A DNA stretch of 64,000 nt from Octadecabacter antarcticus 307 (GCF_000155675.2 NC_020911.1:2842501-2906500), one strand, 5' to 3'; positions 1-8,245 are shown, numbered from the stretch's first letter. Notes: generated by a model not told the origin, from the sequence alone. Numbers and translations are program-made.

Positions 1-1
1 A

Positions 2-106
2 TCACCGCAGCCGCAAGGCCCGAGCGACGGTCCACGCCGACCAAAAACAGACTGCAATCAAAACGCGGCCCAGAAACACCACGCTTTGCTCAAGCTGATT
101 CTCCAT
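2..106 (-). CDS. possible 34-residue single-pass membrane protein
   Basis: A short reading frame starts at ATG (106) and stops at TGA (2-4). It would encode a protein beginning MENQLEQSVV, with one hydrophobic stretch (about residues 9-27) and an arginine-rich end. No strong ribosome binding site is visible. It lies divergently upstream of the first gap gene. I do not recognise the family; it may be a real small protein or chance. Confidence 0.22.
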   Translation of the reverse strand: MENQLEQSVVFLGRVLIAVCFWSAWTVARALRLR

Positions 107-134
107 CCGGACGTTCAGTTTTGTTGTCATCGAA

Positions 135-212
135 CGTTAGCGCAAACGTTCGCACCTGTGTGCCGGGTTGTTAGCGCAAACCTGAGGTCATCACGCACAG
201 TTATCGCTAACA
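135..212. promoter_or_regulatory. three LacI-family-like operators upstream of gap1
   Basis: Three related 14-bp half-palindromic sites occur within 80 bp: CGTTAGCGCAAACG at 135-148, TGTTAGCGCAAACC at 169-182 and AGTTATCGCTAACA at 199-212. All approximate the dyad TGTTAGCGCTAACA, the kind of site used by LacI-family central-carbon regulators in Rhodobacterales (CceR type). A fourth copy precedes the second gap gene, which suggests common control. Which regulator binds is inference. Confidence 0.5.
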
Positions 213-298
213 TATTGAAAAAATACACATTTCCCTTGGTATCAGGTTTGACCCAACCTAAGAAAGGCCAGATTTTAGACGATTAAGGAACCGCTATC

Positions 299-1300
299 AT
301 GACCGTCACAGTTGGTATCAACGGATTTGGCCGCATTGGTCGTTGCACGCTGTCCCATATAGCCGAGGCCGCGCGCAACGATATCCAAGTCGTTAAAATT
401 AACGCAACGGGTCCAGTGGAAACCAACGCCCACCTGTTGCGCTACGATTCAGTGCATGGCCGCTTTGCGGGGGACATCACGGTCATTGACGGCAAACTCG
501 ACCTTGGGCGCGGTCCTATTGACATGATGTCGACCTACGATCCGAACAAACTCGATTGGGACGGATGCGATGTGGTCCTCGAATGCACGGGTAAATTCAA
601 TGACGGTTATCTGTCGGCGGTTCATCTGGAACGCGGCGCGGGGAAAGTGTTGATTTCTGCGCCCGCTACAAATGTTGATCGCACCATCGTTTACGGTGTG
701 AACCACCGCGATCTCACCGCCCATGACCGTATGGTGTCAAACGGGTCGTGCACCACAAATTGCCTCGCGCCGCTGGTCAAAACCCTGAATGACGCGATTG
801 GTATCGAACGCGGCATCATGACGACAATCCACAGCTATACCGGCGATCAACCGACGCTGGACCGGCGCCACGATGATCTGTACCGCGCCCGCGCCGCCGC
901 CCTTGCGGTGATCCCGACCAGCACGGGGGCCGCCAAAGCGCTGTCACTTGTCTTGCCGGAAATGGAAGGCAAACTTGATGGCACCGCCCTGCGCGTTCCG
1001 ACACCCAACGTGTCCGCCGTTGATCTCACATTCGAGGCCGCAAAATCCGTGACCGTCGAAGACGTTAACGCTGCTGTCGCGAACGCCTGCGCGGGTCATA
1101 TGGGCATGGTCATGTCTTATGATCCTGAACCCAAAGTATCGATTGATTTCAACCACACGCCACAATCGTCGATCTTTGCCCCCGATCAAACCAAAGTTGT
1201 CGGCGGCCGCACCGTGCGCGTGCTGGCGTGGTATGACAACGAATGGGGCTTTTCAGTGCGCATGGCCGACGTCGCGGCACACATGGGTCGGTTGAACTAG
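299..1300 (+). CDS. gap: glyceraldehyde-3-phosphate dehydrogenase, paralogue 1
   Basis: Type I GAPDH of 333 residues, a usual length. It catalyses phosphorylating oxidation of glyceraldehyde 3-phosphate (or the reverse reaction) in the cytoplasm. The N-terminal Rossmann motif NGFGRIGR, the active site SNGSCTTNC with Cys151, and the C-terminal WYDNEWGFS are all present. The start ATG at 299 follows a weak AAGGAA. Unlike the paralogue at 2238, the usual Asp-Leu after the second beta strand is replaced by Ala36-Thr37 (NATG), which removes the carboxylate that normally excludes NADP. It may therefore accept NADP(H) and work in the gluconeogenic direction; this is an inference. Three operator-like repeats lie upstream. 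Confidence 0.95.
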   Translation: MTVTVGINGFGRIGRCTLSHIAEAARNDIQVVKINATGPVETNAHLLRYDSVHGRFAGDITVIDGKLDLGRGPIDMMSTYDPNKLDWDGCDVVLECTGKFNDGYLSAVHLERGAGKVLISAPATNVDRTIVYGVNHRDLTAHDRMVSNGSCTTNCLAPLVKTLNDAIGIERGIMTTIHSYTGDQPTLDRRHDDLYRARAAALAVIPTSTGAAKALSLVLPEMEGKLDGTALRVPTPNVSAVDLTFEAAKSVTVEDVNAAVANACAGHMGMVMSYDPEPKVSIDFNHTPQSSIFAPDQTKVVGGRTVRVLAWYDNEWGFSVRMADVAAHMGRLN

Positions 1301-1866
1301 TGACCCTCGACAAGTGGCCAGTTGAGCGCTCTCAACTCTGCTTTGAAAATACAAAGAAAGTCTTCTGTCTGGACAGCAGTCAATTTCATTGAAATCGCTT
1401 CAGGCAATTGGCTTATATCGATCTTATCGCCGCCAAGACCAAAAGCCCTAGCACCTTTCGCGGTTCCCGAATGAAGATATACATACGTAGGCTCAAGCCC
1501 TAGGAAATTTCCGATGCGAGACGCAACATCATAGACCAGTAAAGGTCCGACACCATGGATCACACGACATTCATCAACAATTGCATGAAGCTCATCAAAA
1601 TTGCCTGCAGCACCCAAACGCGCCTTTTGGGCCAGCAGTGCAAGAGTCATATTCCCTAGGACTGCATGCGGTATACGCCGTTGATGGCTAAGCCTGCGGT
1701 TCGATACCGACAAGCTCGCGCAAGCGATCCTGACACTATCGGCAATACCATCCATAAATGGTAATTCCTCGTCGAAACAATTTGGACCGCAGTACGGCCC
1801 CTTCAAGTACCGGCCAACCAGCGCACTGAGGCGTTCAATCTGATGCTGTGATGGAAATTGTAACAT
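1297..1866 (-). CDS. conserved-looking protein of unknown function, 189 aa
   Basis: I do not recognise this protein. It is convergent with gap1, overlapping its last four bases. The sequence appears soluble, with a CGPNC pair near residues 27-31. A segment IHGVGPLLVYDVASRIG (about residues 104-120) resembles a helix-hairpin-helix turn and is followed by a YVYLHSGTAKGARA stretch. The DNA is visibly richer in A/T than the flanking gap genes, which suggests a different origin. ATG at 1866 is preceded by GAGGAGC, a good ribosome binding site. A DNA-binding or nuclease-related role is only a guess. Confidence 0.6.
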   Translation of the reverse strand: MLQFPSQHQIERLSALVGRYLKGPYCGPNCFDEELPFMDGIADSVRIACASLSVSNRRLSHQRRIPHAVLGNMTLALLAQKARLGAAGNFDELHAIVDECRVIHGVGPLLVYDVASRIGNFLGLEPTYVYLHSGTAKGARAFGLGGDKIDISQLPEAISMKLTAVQTEDFLCIFKAELRALNWPLVEGH

Positions 1867-1966
1867 TTTTGCTCCTCATTTGGGATTTGGCTATCAAAAT
1901 TCACAATCAACTATTCGGGTAACAGATTACTTTGGCAATTCCATACGACCTCAGTAAAAGAACCCT

Positions 1967-2110
1967 ATGACCACCAAGATCGCCCTCAGCCTCGCCCTGC
2001 TAATTGTGGGCTTTTTCATGCTCGATCACTTTGTCCTGCAGATGAATACTGGCGTTTTTCTTGGCAAAAGAATGATTGGACTGATCAATCAAATGGCAGT
2101 CTGGCGCTAA
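1967..2110 (+). CDS. 47-residue membrane protein between the gap genes
   Basis: ATG at 1967 to TAA at 2108-2110 encodes 47 residues beginning MTTKIALSLALL, with a hydrophobic N-terminal helix (about residues 4-19) and a short basic tail. It lies on the same strand as both gap genes and has normal codon use for the region. No domain is recognised. The orientation and placement suggest a real small membrane protein co-located with central carbon genes. Confidence 0.45.
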   Translation: MTTKIALSLALLIVGFFMLDHFVLQMNTGVFLGKRMIGLINQMAVWR

Positions 2111-2173
2111 GCGGACCAGTGCGGTGGATACCTAAGGCCGCGTCACGGGTTGACCTTTGCGCGTTTTTGGGGA

Positions 2174-2187
2174 TGTTAGCGCCAACA
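2174..2187. promoter_or_regulatory. operator-like palindrome upstream of gap2
   Basis: TGTTAGCGCCAACA differs by one base from a perfect 14-bp dyad and matches the sites upstream of gap1. It sits about 50 bp before the gap2 start codon, where a repressor or activator could act. Confidence 0.5.
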
Positions 2188-2237
2188 GTGGTCGCGCCCT
2201 GCCGCCACATACGTTTACCCACATTTCGGAGGCTCCT

Positions 2238-3242
2238 ATGACCGTCAAAGTAGCAATCAATGGCTTCGGCCGCATCGGACGCAACGTTTTGCGCTCCATC
2301 ATCGAATCCGGCCGTACCGACATTGAGGTCATCGCGATCAACGATCTTGGCCCCGTGGAAACCAACGCGCATCTGCTACAATACGATTCAGTTCACGGCC
2401 GTTTTCCATATCCCGTCACCACAACCGACACCACAATTGATGTGGGCCGCGCCCCGATGGCCGTCACCGCCATGCGCAACCCTGCCGATCTGCCATGGGC
2501 CGACGTGGACATCGTGCTGGAATGTACGGGTATCTTTACCTCTAAGGAGGCCTGTCAGGCCCACCTCGAAAACGGCTCCTCCCGTGTGCTGATTTCCGCG
2601 CCGGGCAAAAATGCTGACAAGACAATCGTTTACGGCGTGAATGATAAAACACTGACAGCGGACGACATCGTCGTATCCAATGCGTCGTGCACCACCAATT
2701 GTCTCGCACCCGTGGTCAAAGTGCTGAACGACAACATCGGCATCGTCAAAGGCTTTATGACAACAATCCACAGCTACACAGGCGACCAGCCAACGCTGGA
2801 CACCATGCACCCAGACCTTTACCGCGCCCGCGCCGCCGCCCTGTCGATGATTCCGACCAGCACGGGGGCTGCAAAGGCCGTCGGGCTGGTGTTGCCGGAA
2901 CTTGATGGCAAACTTGATGGCGTGGCGATCCGCGTTCCCACCCCGAATGTCAGCTGCGTCGACCTCACCTTCGAAGCCGCCCGCGACACGTCGGTTGAAG
3001 AAATCAACGACGTCATCCGCGCCGCCGCCCAAAGCGGTCCATTAAAAGGCGTGCTGGCCTTCACAGATTCCAAACTGGTGAGCTGCGATTTCAACCACGA
3101 CCCACATTCGTCGACCTTCGCCACCGACCAGACAAAGGTCATGGGCGGAACGATGTGCCGCATCCTGACGTGGTACGACAACGAATGGGGTTTCTCAAAC
3201 CGGATGGGCGACACGGCCGTGGTCATGGGCAAACTGATATAA
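2238..3242 (+). CDS. gap: glyceraldehyde-3-phosphate dehydrogenase, paralogue 2
   Basis: A second type I GAPDH, 334 residues. The start ATG at 2238 is chosen over an upstream in-frame start because CGGAGG sits just before it and the protein then begins MTVKVAINGFGRIGRN. Catalytic Cys151 lies in SNASCTTNC, and the NAD-type Asp36-Leu37 pair is present (INDLG). It is probably the glycolytic NAD-dependent enzyme. It is followed by a clear intrinsic terminator, so the two gap genes and the small gene between them may form one transcription region. Confidence 0.96.
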   Translation: MTVKVAINGFGRIGRNVLRSIIESGRTDIEVIAINDLGPVETNAHLLQYDSVHGRFPYPVTTTDTTIDVGRAPMAVTAMRNPADLPWADVDIVLECTGIFTSKEACQAHLENGSSRVLISAPGKNADKTIVYGVNDKTLTADDIVVSNASCTTNCLAPVVKVLNDNIGIVKGFMTTIHSYTGDQPTLDTMHPDLYRARAAALSMIPTSTGAAKAVGLVLPELDGKLDGVAIRVPTPNVSCVDLTFEAARDTSVEEINDVIRAAAQSGPLKGVLAFTDSKLVSCDFNHDPHSSTFATDQTKVMGGTMCRILTWYDNEWGFSNRMGDTAVVMGKLI

Positions 3243-3267
3243 ACTAAAAAACCTTATGTGTTTAAGG

Positions 3268-3293
3268 GCCACCCTTCTGGGTGGCATTTTTTT
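3268..3293 (+). terminator. intrinsic terminator after gap2
   Basis: A perfect 7-bp stem, GCCACCC/GGGTGGC, with a four-base loop is followed by a run of seven T, 26 bases after the gap2 stop codon. Confidence 0.9.
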
Positions 3294-3417
3294 GTGCAAG
3301 ATTTAAAATAACTATGCAGTAAATTCAACACCATGAGCGTAAAAAAGGGCCTCGTCCTGCGCTGTGCCGTGGCTGTGTATACATCACAAAAACACAGTAA
3401 CCCCAACAGGAAAACCA

Positions 3418-3654
3418 ATGATCATGGCGTCAAGCCTGCGAAACCGCATTGCAAATCCGACCGCATTCGTTCGCACACGCAACGAAATCGCAGCCCGCGC
3501 GGTATACGGCCAAGGTGTTCGATCAAAAATGGATGTCCCGAAATTTTACCCAGCGGGCCATCAGTGGCGGGCCAAAAAGCATGCCAAAGGCAACAATCTA
3601 AGTCTGAAACCGCGCTGCAAGGGCCTTGTTCACCGCAGGCGTGACGAACTTTGA
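3418..3654 (+). pseudogene. possible shrunken DUF1127-like small protein
   Basis: The reading frame from ATG 3418 begins with a basic segment ending TRNEIAARAVYG. Rhodobacteraceae DUF1127 proteins carry a similar basic N-terminal half and often end in a KAVYG-like tail. Here the two parts look joined with the middle missing. The frame then runs on into the antisense of coaD. It may be a deleted remnant; the call rests on motif resemblance only. Confidence 0.25.
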
Positions 3655-4092
3655 CACATCACCGTCCAGCCGCGCGATTTCTTTGACCAGTTTTGATGCA
3701 ATCGCCTGATGCTGGGCTTCGGCCATCAAGAACACTGTTTCGACAGTGTTGTCTAACTGGCGATTCATCCCAACCATCTGATATTCGTATTCAAAATCGG
3801 CCACAGCACGCAGCCCACGGATGATGATCGTGGCACCAACGTCTTTGGCACAATGGATCAGCAAGTTTTCAAACGGGTGCGCCACGATCTCGCATCCAGT
3901 CTGCGCCGACAGGTCTGCACATTCCGCTTCGATCATCGCCACCCGTTCTTCCAAACTAAACAACGGCCCTTTATCGCGATTGATCGCGACCCCGATGACC
4001 AGCTTATCCACTAGCGAACAAGCGCGCAGGATAATGTCCAGATGGCCCAACGTGAGAGGATCGAACGTCCCCGGATATAGCCCAATACGCAT
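3598..4092 (-). CDS. coaD: phosphopantetheine adenylyltransferase
   Basis: A 164-residue protein of usual CoaD length. It transfers AMP from ATP to 4'-phosphopantetheine, the penultimate step of coenzyme A synthesis, in the cytoplasm. The nucleotidyltransferase signature GTFDPLTLGH is at residues 9-18, followed by the conserved IIRGLRAVADFEYE segment and a C-terminal SKLVKEIARLDG helix. The gene stands alone, followed on the same strand by the region of the gap2 terminator. Confidence 0.95.
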   Translation of the reverse strand: MRIGLYPGTFDPLTLGHLDIILRACSLVDKLVIGVAINRDKGPLFSLEERVAMIEAECADLSAQTGCEIVAHPFENLLIHCAKDVGATIIIRGLRAVADFEYEYQMVGMNRQLDNTVETVFLMAEAQHQAIASKLVKEIARLDGDVSKFVTPAVNKALAARFQT

Positions 4093-4152
4093 GGTGGCCC
4101 CTTAATTTATCTGGGCGCAAGACACCCGATCACGTGCCCAAAGGCAAGCGAT

Positions 4153-4590
4153 CTAATGACCCATCACCATTCCGGTCAGGGCGTCGCGTTCCGCCGCCAG
4201 TTCCGACAACCGCGCCTTAACCGCGTCACCAATAGAAATCAGGCCGACCATCTTGCCGCCATCCATCACCGGCATGTGGCGAAACCGCCCTTGGGTCATT
4301 TTGACCAGCACTGAATCGGTCGTGTCGGACGGGCTGCATGTCACCAGCTTTTTGGTCATCATATCGCTGACCACGAGGGCCATGCAGCTTGGGCCCTGTT
4401 TGCCCAATTCGCGCACGATGTCGCGTTCCGATAAAATTCCTGCTGGCGTTGCGCCACCGTCATCGCTGATCACGACCGCACCAATGCGCTTTTCGGACAT
4501 GATCCTCGCCGCATCCGCAACATTAGCATCCGACGTCAGCGTTAACACGCCACCCGTCGCTTTGGATTTAAGGATTTGTGAAACAATCAT
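4153..4590 (-). CDS. CBS-domain protein
   Basis: A 145-residue protein made almost entirely of two CBS domains (about residues 8-66 and 74-130), including the typical repeats RIGAVVISDDGG and FRHMPVMDGGKMVGLIS. CBS pairs bind adenosine nucleotides and act as energy or redox sensors. No catalytic domain is attached, so the partner is unknown. It lies between coaD and the LysR gene on the same strand. Confidence 0.85.
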   Translation of the reverse strand: MIVSQILKSKATGGVLTLTSDANVADAARIMSEKRIGAVVISDDGGATPAGILSERDIVRELGKQGPSCMALVVSDMMTKKLVTCSPSDTTDSVLVKMTQGRFRHMPVMDGGKMVGLISIGDAVKARLSELAAERDALTGMVMGH

Positions 4591-4628
4591 TGCAAGCTCC
4601 CCAGCCTATTGAACCAAATTTGTTAACT

Positions 4629-5555
4629 TTAAGTGTCGCGTCCGCCCCCTTGACTGTCAACAACCTTGCGTTCAAGACACGAAATCTCAGCGCGCAGCCC
4701 GCTGTGTAACGCAGCGGCAAAACGGTTCAGGCGGTCGGACGTGCGATCACTGGCATGGCGCACCAGATAGAAGGACCGCGTCAAAGACACCTCATCCATG
4801 AGCACCCGTTTAAGTTCGGGTGCAAACGGCAGCGCAAAATCGTGCACGATACCCACACAAGGTTTTTCAATATTTGCCGCAGCCGCCCGCAATGCCATCA
4901 CCTGCACCGCAACAGAATTAGACGCAATCTGCACACCGTCTGCCCCAAGATCACCTAGATAGTCCAATTCCTTATCAAAAATCATATCGGGGATATACCC
5001 GACGATCCGCTGGCCTTTTAGGTCCGCGAGACTGTCAATCTGGGCCGCCTTCGGTGCCGCAAGATGCAGGCGATAATCGCTCACTTTTTGCACGGTTAGT
5101 CGCCCCGCCTGCGGTCGCGATACCGTGATCGCCATATCCGCTTCGCGTTTGGACAGGTTCACGACGCGCGGCAGCGCAAGGATCTGGATTTCCAATCCTG
5201 GATTGTCCGCCCCGATCGCCGCACAAACCTGTGGCAGCAGGTAATTCGCCGCACCATCTGGCGCACCGATCCTGATTTGCCCCGTCAGCCCCGCCTGATC
5301 ACCATGGGCTTCTTCAATCGCCAACAACATTGACGCTTCCGCCTCTGCCGCGTGGTCGCGCATCCGCGCGCCAAGGTCGGTCAACGCGTAGCCCTGCGGT
5401 GATTTCACGAACAGCACCGCGCCCAGTTCGCCTTCAAGCCGCGCAATCCGTCGGCCAACTGTGGCAGCGTCCATGCGCAAAATCGGTGCAGCACGGCTTA
5501 AGCTTTCGGCGCGGGCCACAGCCAGAAACACCCGCATATCGTCCCATCGAGTCAT
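4629..5555 (-). CDS. LysR-family transcriptional regulator
   Basis: A 308-residue protein with an N-terminal winged helix-turn-helix (residues 4-63; LSRAAPILRMDAATVGRRIARLE) and a periplasmic-binding-protein-like effector domain. It is transcribed divergently from mmsA across a 182-bp gap holding phased TGTGTACA repeats. Its effector domain has the LSKREADMAITVSRP pattern of LysR proteins near aldehyde dehydrogenase genes. Regulation of mmsA and valine catabolism is a reasonable inference from position. Confidence 0.88.
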   Translation of the reverse strand: MTRWDDMRVFLAVARAESLSRAAPILRMDAATVGRRIARLEGELGAVLFVKSPQGYALTDLGARMRDHAAEAEASMLLAIEEAHGDQAGLTGQIRIGAPDGAANYLLPQVCAAIGADNPGLEIQILALPRVVNLSKREADMAITVSRPQAGRLTVQKVSDYRLHLAAPKAAQIDSLADLKGQRIVGYIPDMIFDKELDYLGDLGADGVQIASNSVAVQVMALRAAAANIEKPCVGIVHDFALPFAPELKRVLMDEVSLTRSFYLVRHASDRTSDRLNRFAAALHSGLRAEISCLERKVVDSQGGGRDT

Positions 5556-5662
5556 AATTGGCCTCTACCGTTGATGCCTTTGCATTTTTGCAAAATGAAT
5601 TTGTTATACTGGGTCTTTTCATGACGAAAACGCAAGGCTATGATGTGGTCAGAAATCCAAAC

Positions 5663-5706
5663 GTGTACATACGTGCTGTGTACAGGCTGTGTACACCCTG
5701 TGTACG
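5663..5706. promoter_or_regulatory. four helically phased TGTACA repeats before mmsA
   Basis: The hexamer TGTACA (last copy TGTACG) occurs at 5664, 5679, 5690 and 5701. The last three lie exactly 11 bp apart within CTGTGTACA-type units. Phasing by one helical turn between divergent LysR and mmsA genes suggests an array of regulator sites on one face of the DNA. Confidence 0.55.
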
Positions 5707-5737
5707 CCTGTCACCGCCCAAAAACCGGAGCTTGATC

Positions 5738-7240
5738 ATGACAACCGAATTCACCCACTTCATTGGCGGCGAACACGTCAAAGGCACATCTGGCCGTTTC
5801 GCCGATGTCTTCAATCCGGCAACGGGCGAGGTACAGGGCCGTGTGCCACTGGCCACCGCTGCTGAACTGGATCACGCAGTCACAATCGCCGCCGCCGCCC
5901 AACCCAAATGGGCTGCAACGAACCCACAACGCCGTGCGCGCGTGTTGATGGCCTTCGTGGGCTTACTGAACCGCGACATGGATAAGCTCGCTGAAGCGCT
6001 ATCGCGCGAGCATGGCAAAACCATCCCCGATGCCAAAGGCGACGTTCAACGTGGCCTTGAAGTTGTGGAATATTGCATCGGTGCGCCCGAACTGCTGAAG
6101 GGCGAATATACCGACGGTGCAGGCCCTGGAATCGACATTTACTCCATGCGCCAAGCCCTTGGTGTAACTGCAGGAATCACGCCATTCAACTTCCCGGCAA
6201 TGATCCCCATGTGGATGTTCGCGCCTGCCATCGCCTGTGGCAACGCCTTCATCCTAAAGCCCTCCGAACGCGATCCGTCCGTGCCATTGATGCTTGCTGA
6301 ATTGCTCGAAGAAGCCGGCCTGCCTGCCGGTATCATCCAAGTTGTGAACGGTGACAAAGAAGCAGTCGATGCGATCATCGACAACGACACGATCCAATCC
6401 ATCGGCTTTGTCGGATCCACCCCAATCGCTGAATATATCTACGGTCGCGGCTGTTCTAACGGCAAGCGTGTCCAGTGTTTTGGCGGCGCGAAAAACCACA
6501 TGATCATCATGCCTGATGCTGACCTCGATCAAGCGGCTGATGCACTGGTCGGCGCAGGCTACGGTGCTGCGGGTGAACGCTGCATGGCGATTTCTGTTGC
6601 TGTCCCCGTGGGCGAAGAAACTGCGGACCGTCTGATCGAAAAGCTGATCCCACGCATCGAAAAACTGCGTGTCGGCCCCTACACAGGTGGCGATGATGTT
6701 GACTACGGTCCGGTCGTGACCGCAGCCGCAAAAGCGAATATTCTCAAGATGATAGAAGGTGGAATTGATGCAGGTGCTGAGCTTGTGGTTGATGGTCGCG
6801 GCTTCAAACTGCAAGGCTATGAAGACGGCTTTTTCGTTGGCCCACACCTGTTTGACCGCGTCACACCAGACATGGAAATCTATCAGAAAGAGATTTTTGG
6901 ACCCGTCCTGTCCTGCGTGCGCGCCGCATCCTACGAAGAAGCGCTGGGTCTCGCGATGGATCACGAAATGGGCAACGGCACTGCGATTTTCACCCGCGAC
7001 GGCGACGCCGCGCGTGACTTTGCCAGCCGCGTCAACGTCGGCATGATCGGCATCAACGTTCCGATCCCCGTGCCGCTGGCCTATCACACCTTCGGCGGCT
7101 GGAAAAAATCCGTCTTTGGCGACCTGAACCAACACGGCCCTGACGCGTTCAAGTTCTACACACGTACGAAAACCGTAACCTCGCGCTGGCCGTCTGGCAT
7201 CAAACAAGGTGGCGAATTCAACTTTAAAGCAATGGACTAA
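5738..7240 (+). CDS. mmsA: methylmalonate-semialdehyde dehydrogenase (acylating)
   Basis: A 500-residue aldehyde dehydrogenase. It converts methylmalonate semialdehyde to propionyl-CoA with NAD and CoA, late in valine and myo-inositol breakdown. The start at 5738 gives MTTEFTHFIGGE after CGGAG; an open frame continues upstream but lacks a good site. The family motif GAAGERCMAIS with catalytic Cys282 is present, as are the ITPFNFPAMIP and GNTFILKP-like nucleotide-binding segments. It starts the valine catabolic region that continues with the genes at 9988-13054. A long perfect hairpin follows the gene. Confidence 0.94.
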   Translation: MTTEFTHFIGGEHVKGTSGRFADVFNPATGEVQGRVPLATAAELDHAVTIAAAAQPKWAATNPQRRARVLMAFVGLLNRDMDKLAEALSREHGKTIPDAKGDVQRGLEVVEYCIGAPELLKGEYTDGAGPGIDIYSMRQALGVTAGITPFNFPAMIPMWMFAPAIACGNAFILKPSERDPSVPLMLAELLEEAGLPAGIIQVVNGDKEAVDAIIDNDTIQSIGFVGSTPIAEYIYGRGCSNGKRVQCFGGAKNHMIIMPDADLDQAADALVGAGYGAAGERCMAISVAVPVGEETADRLIEKLIPRIEKLRVGPYTGGDDVDYGPVVTAAAKANILKMIEGGIDAGAELVVDGRGFKLQGYEDGFFVGPHLFDRVTPDMEIYQKEIFGPVLSCVRAASYEEALGLAMDHEMGNGTAIFTRDGDAARDFASRVNVGMIGINVPIPVPLAYHTFGGWKKSVFGDLNQHGPDAFKFYTRTKTVTSRWPSGIKQGGEFNFKAMD

Positions 7241-7274
7241 TCTTTTCGTTTGATCATCGCGTCCGCCCCATTGT

Positions 7275-7312
7275 TTTACCCCCCTTCGGATTGTTTTCCG
7301 AAGGGGGGTAAA
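7275..7312 (+). terminator. perfect 16-bp inverted repeat after mmsA
   Basis: Arms 7275-7290 and 7297-7312 pair perfectly (TTTACCCCCCTTCGGA and its complement) around a six-base loop. Only a short AAATTT follows, so it may terminate transcription weakly or protect the mmsA transcript end. Confidence 0.65.
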
Positions 7313-7326
7313 TTTGAAGGTAAAAA

Positions 7327-7760
7327 ATGCCTGTTGTGTACGCTTTTTTTTCGAATTCACAGTTATATTACATTCGCTATCACGGGCGTGTCACCTTCGA
7401 TGAGATCACGAATGCCCTGCGGGAATTCTCACGCGAACCCGCGTTGGAGCATGGCCAGCCGCATTTTTCGACTTTAGCCAGATCACCAGTTATGAAGTTG
7501 ACTACCCGAAATTCCTTAAATTGATGGCTATACTTGTCGATGTTCACCCCAGCAGCGAGGGGGGACTGATGAACGTTTTTCACGCGCCGTCCGGTTCGCA
7601 TACTGAAATGGCGGAAATGGTGCGTAAACTTTGGGAAGGATCTGGCACGATCTTAGTTCGTGTCTGCAACACCCGAGAACAGGCCTTCGCCATTTTGGGT
7701 GGCATGCGCAACGATCTGCTTGCACACATAAAAACGTTTCGTGAAGGTCTTTCTTTCTGA
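7327..7760 (+). pseudogene. frameshifted gene of unknown function
   Basis: Two overlapping frames (7327-7524 and 7521-7760) read as one protein if a single T is added to the five-T run at 7464-7468. The join then gives QPHFFDFSQITSYEVDYPKF in continuous frame. The repaired product would be about 144 residues, beginning MPVVYAFFSNSQLYYIRYHG. I do not recognise the family; it resembles small proteins of unknown function. A homopolymer sequencing error cannot be excluded. Confidence 0.6.
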
Positions 7761-7865
7761 ACGCTTCAACAGTTTTTGCAGATATACGAAACCAAATGCG
7801 CGCAGCATGCGTTGCGCATACAATCCGTCTATTTTGGGCGGGTCCAATATTTGAAAGGATACATC

Positions 7866-8198
7866 ATGACCACCACCCGTCGCAATTTCCTCCGCACAGG
7901 CGCCGCAACACTTGCCGCCCTGCCTGTTCTGGCCGCTCAGGCGCAAACAACGCATACCGTTACCATCAAGAATTTCGCGTTTTCCCCCGCCGATCTGACA
8001 ATCGCTGCTGGCGACACAGTGACATGGGTTAACGACGACAGCACATCTCATAGTGCATGGGAAGACAGTGGCAACACGTTCGATACTGGCCTGATCCGCC
8101 CCGCTGGCTCGGCCAGCCAGACGTTTTCCGGCACTGGCTCATTCTCCTACCGCTGCCGCCCACACGGCAATATGCGCGGCTCGATCACCGTCGGGTAA
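7866..8198 (+). CDS. Tat-exported cupredoxin (plastocyanin/amicyanin-like)
   Basis: A 110-residue blue-copper-type protein. A twin-arginine signal (TRRNFLRTG, then a hydrophobic stretch ending AQA) directs export to the periplasm. The predicted type 1 copper ligands are His62, Cys97, His100 and Met103 in the HSAWED and YRCRPHGNM segments. AAAGGA precedes ATG 7866. It probably serves as a periplasmic electron carrier; its partner cannot be seen from the neighbours. Confidence 0.85.
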   Translation: MTTTRRNFLRTGAATLAALPVLAAQAQTTHTVTIKNFAFSPADLTIAAGDTVTWVNDDSTSHSAWEDSGNTFDTGLIRPAGSASQTFSGTGSFSYRCRPHGNMRGSITVG

Positions 8199-8245
8199 TG
8201 CGCGGATTCACGTAGGCGTGAATTGACGTGGCTTGATCCAACAGC

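Noticed and set aside
86..286. 66-residue open frame before gap1
   Set aside because: It spans the operator repeats and lacks a ribosome binding site or protein-like composition.
5558..5737. Upstream in-frame start for mmsA
   Set aside because: The extra 60 codons cover the repeat array and have no family similarity; CGGAG supports ATG 5738.
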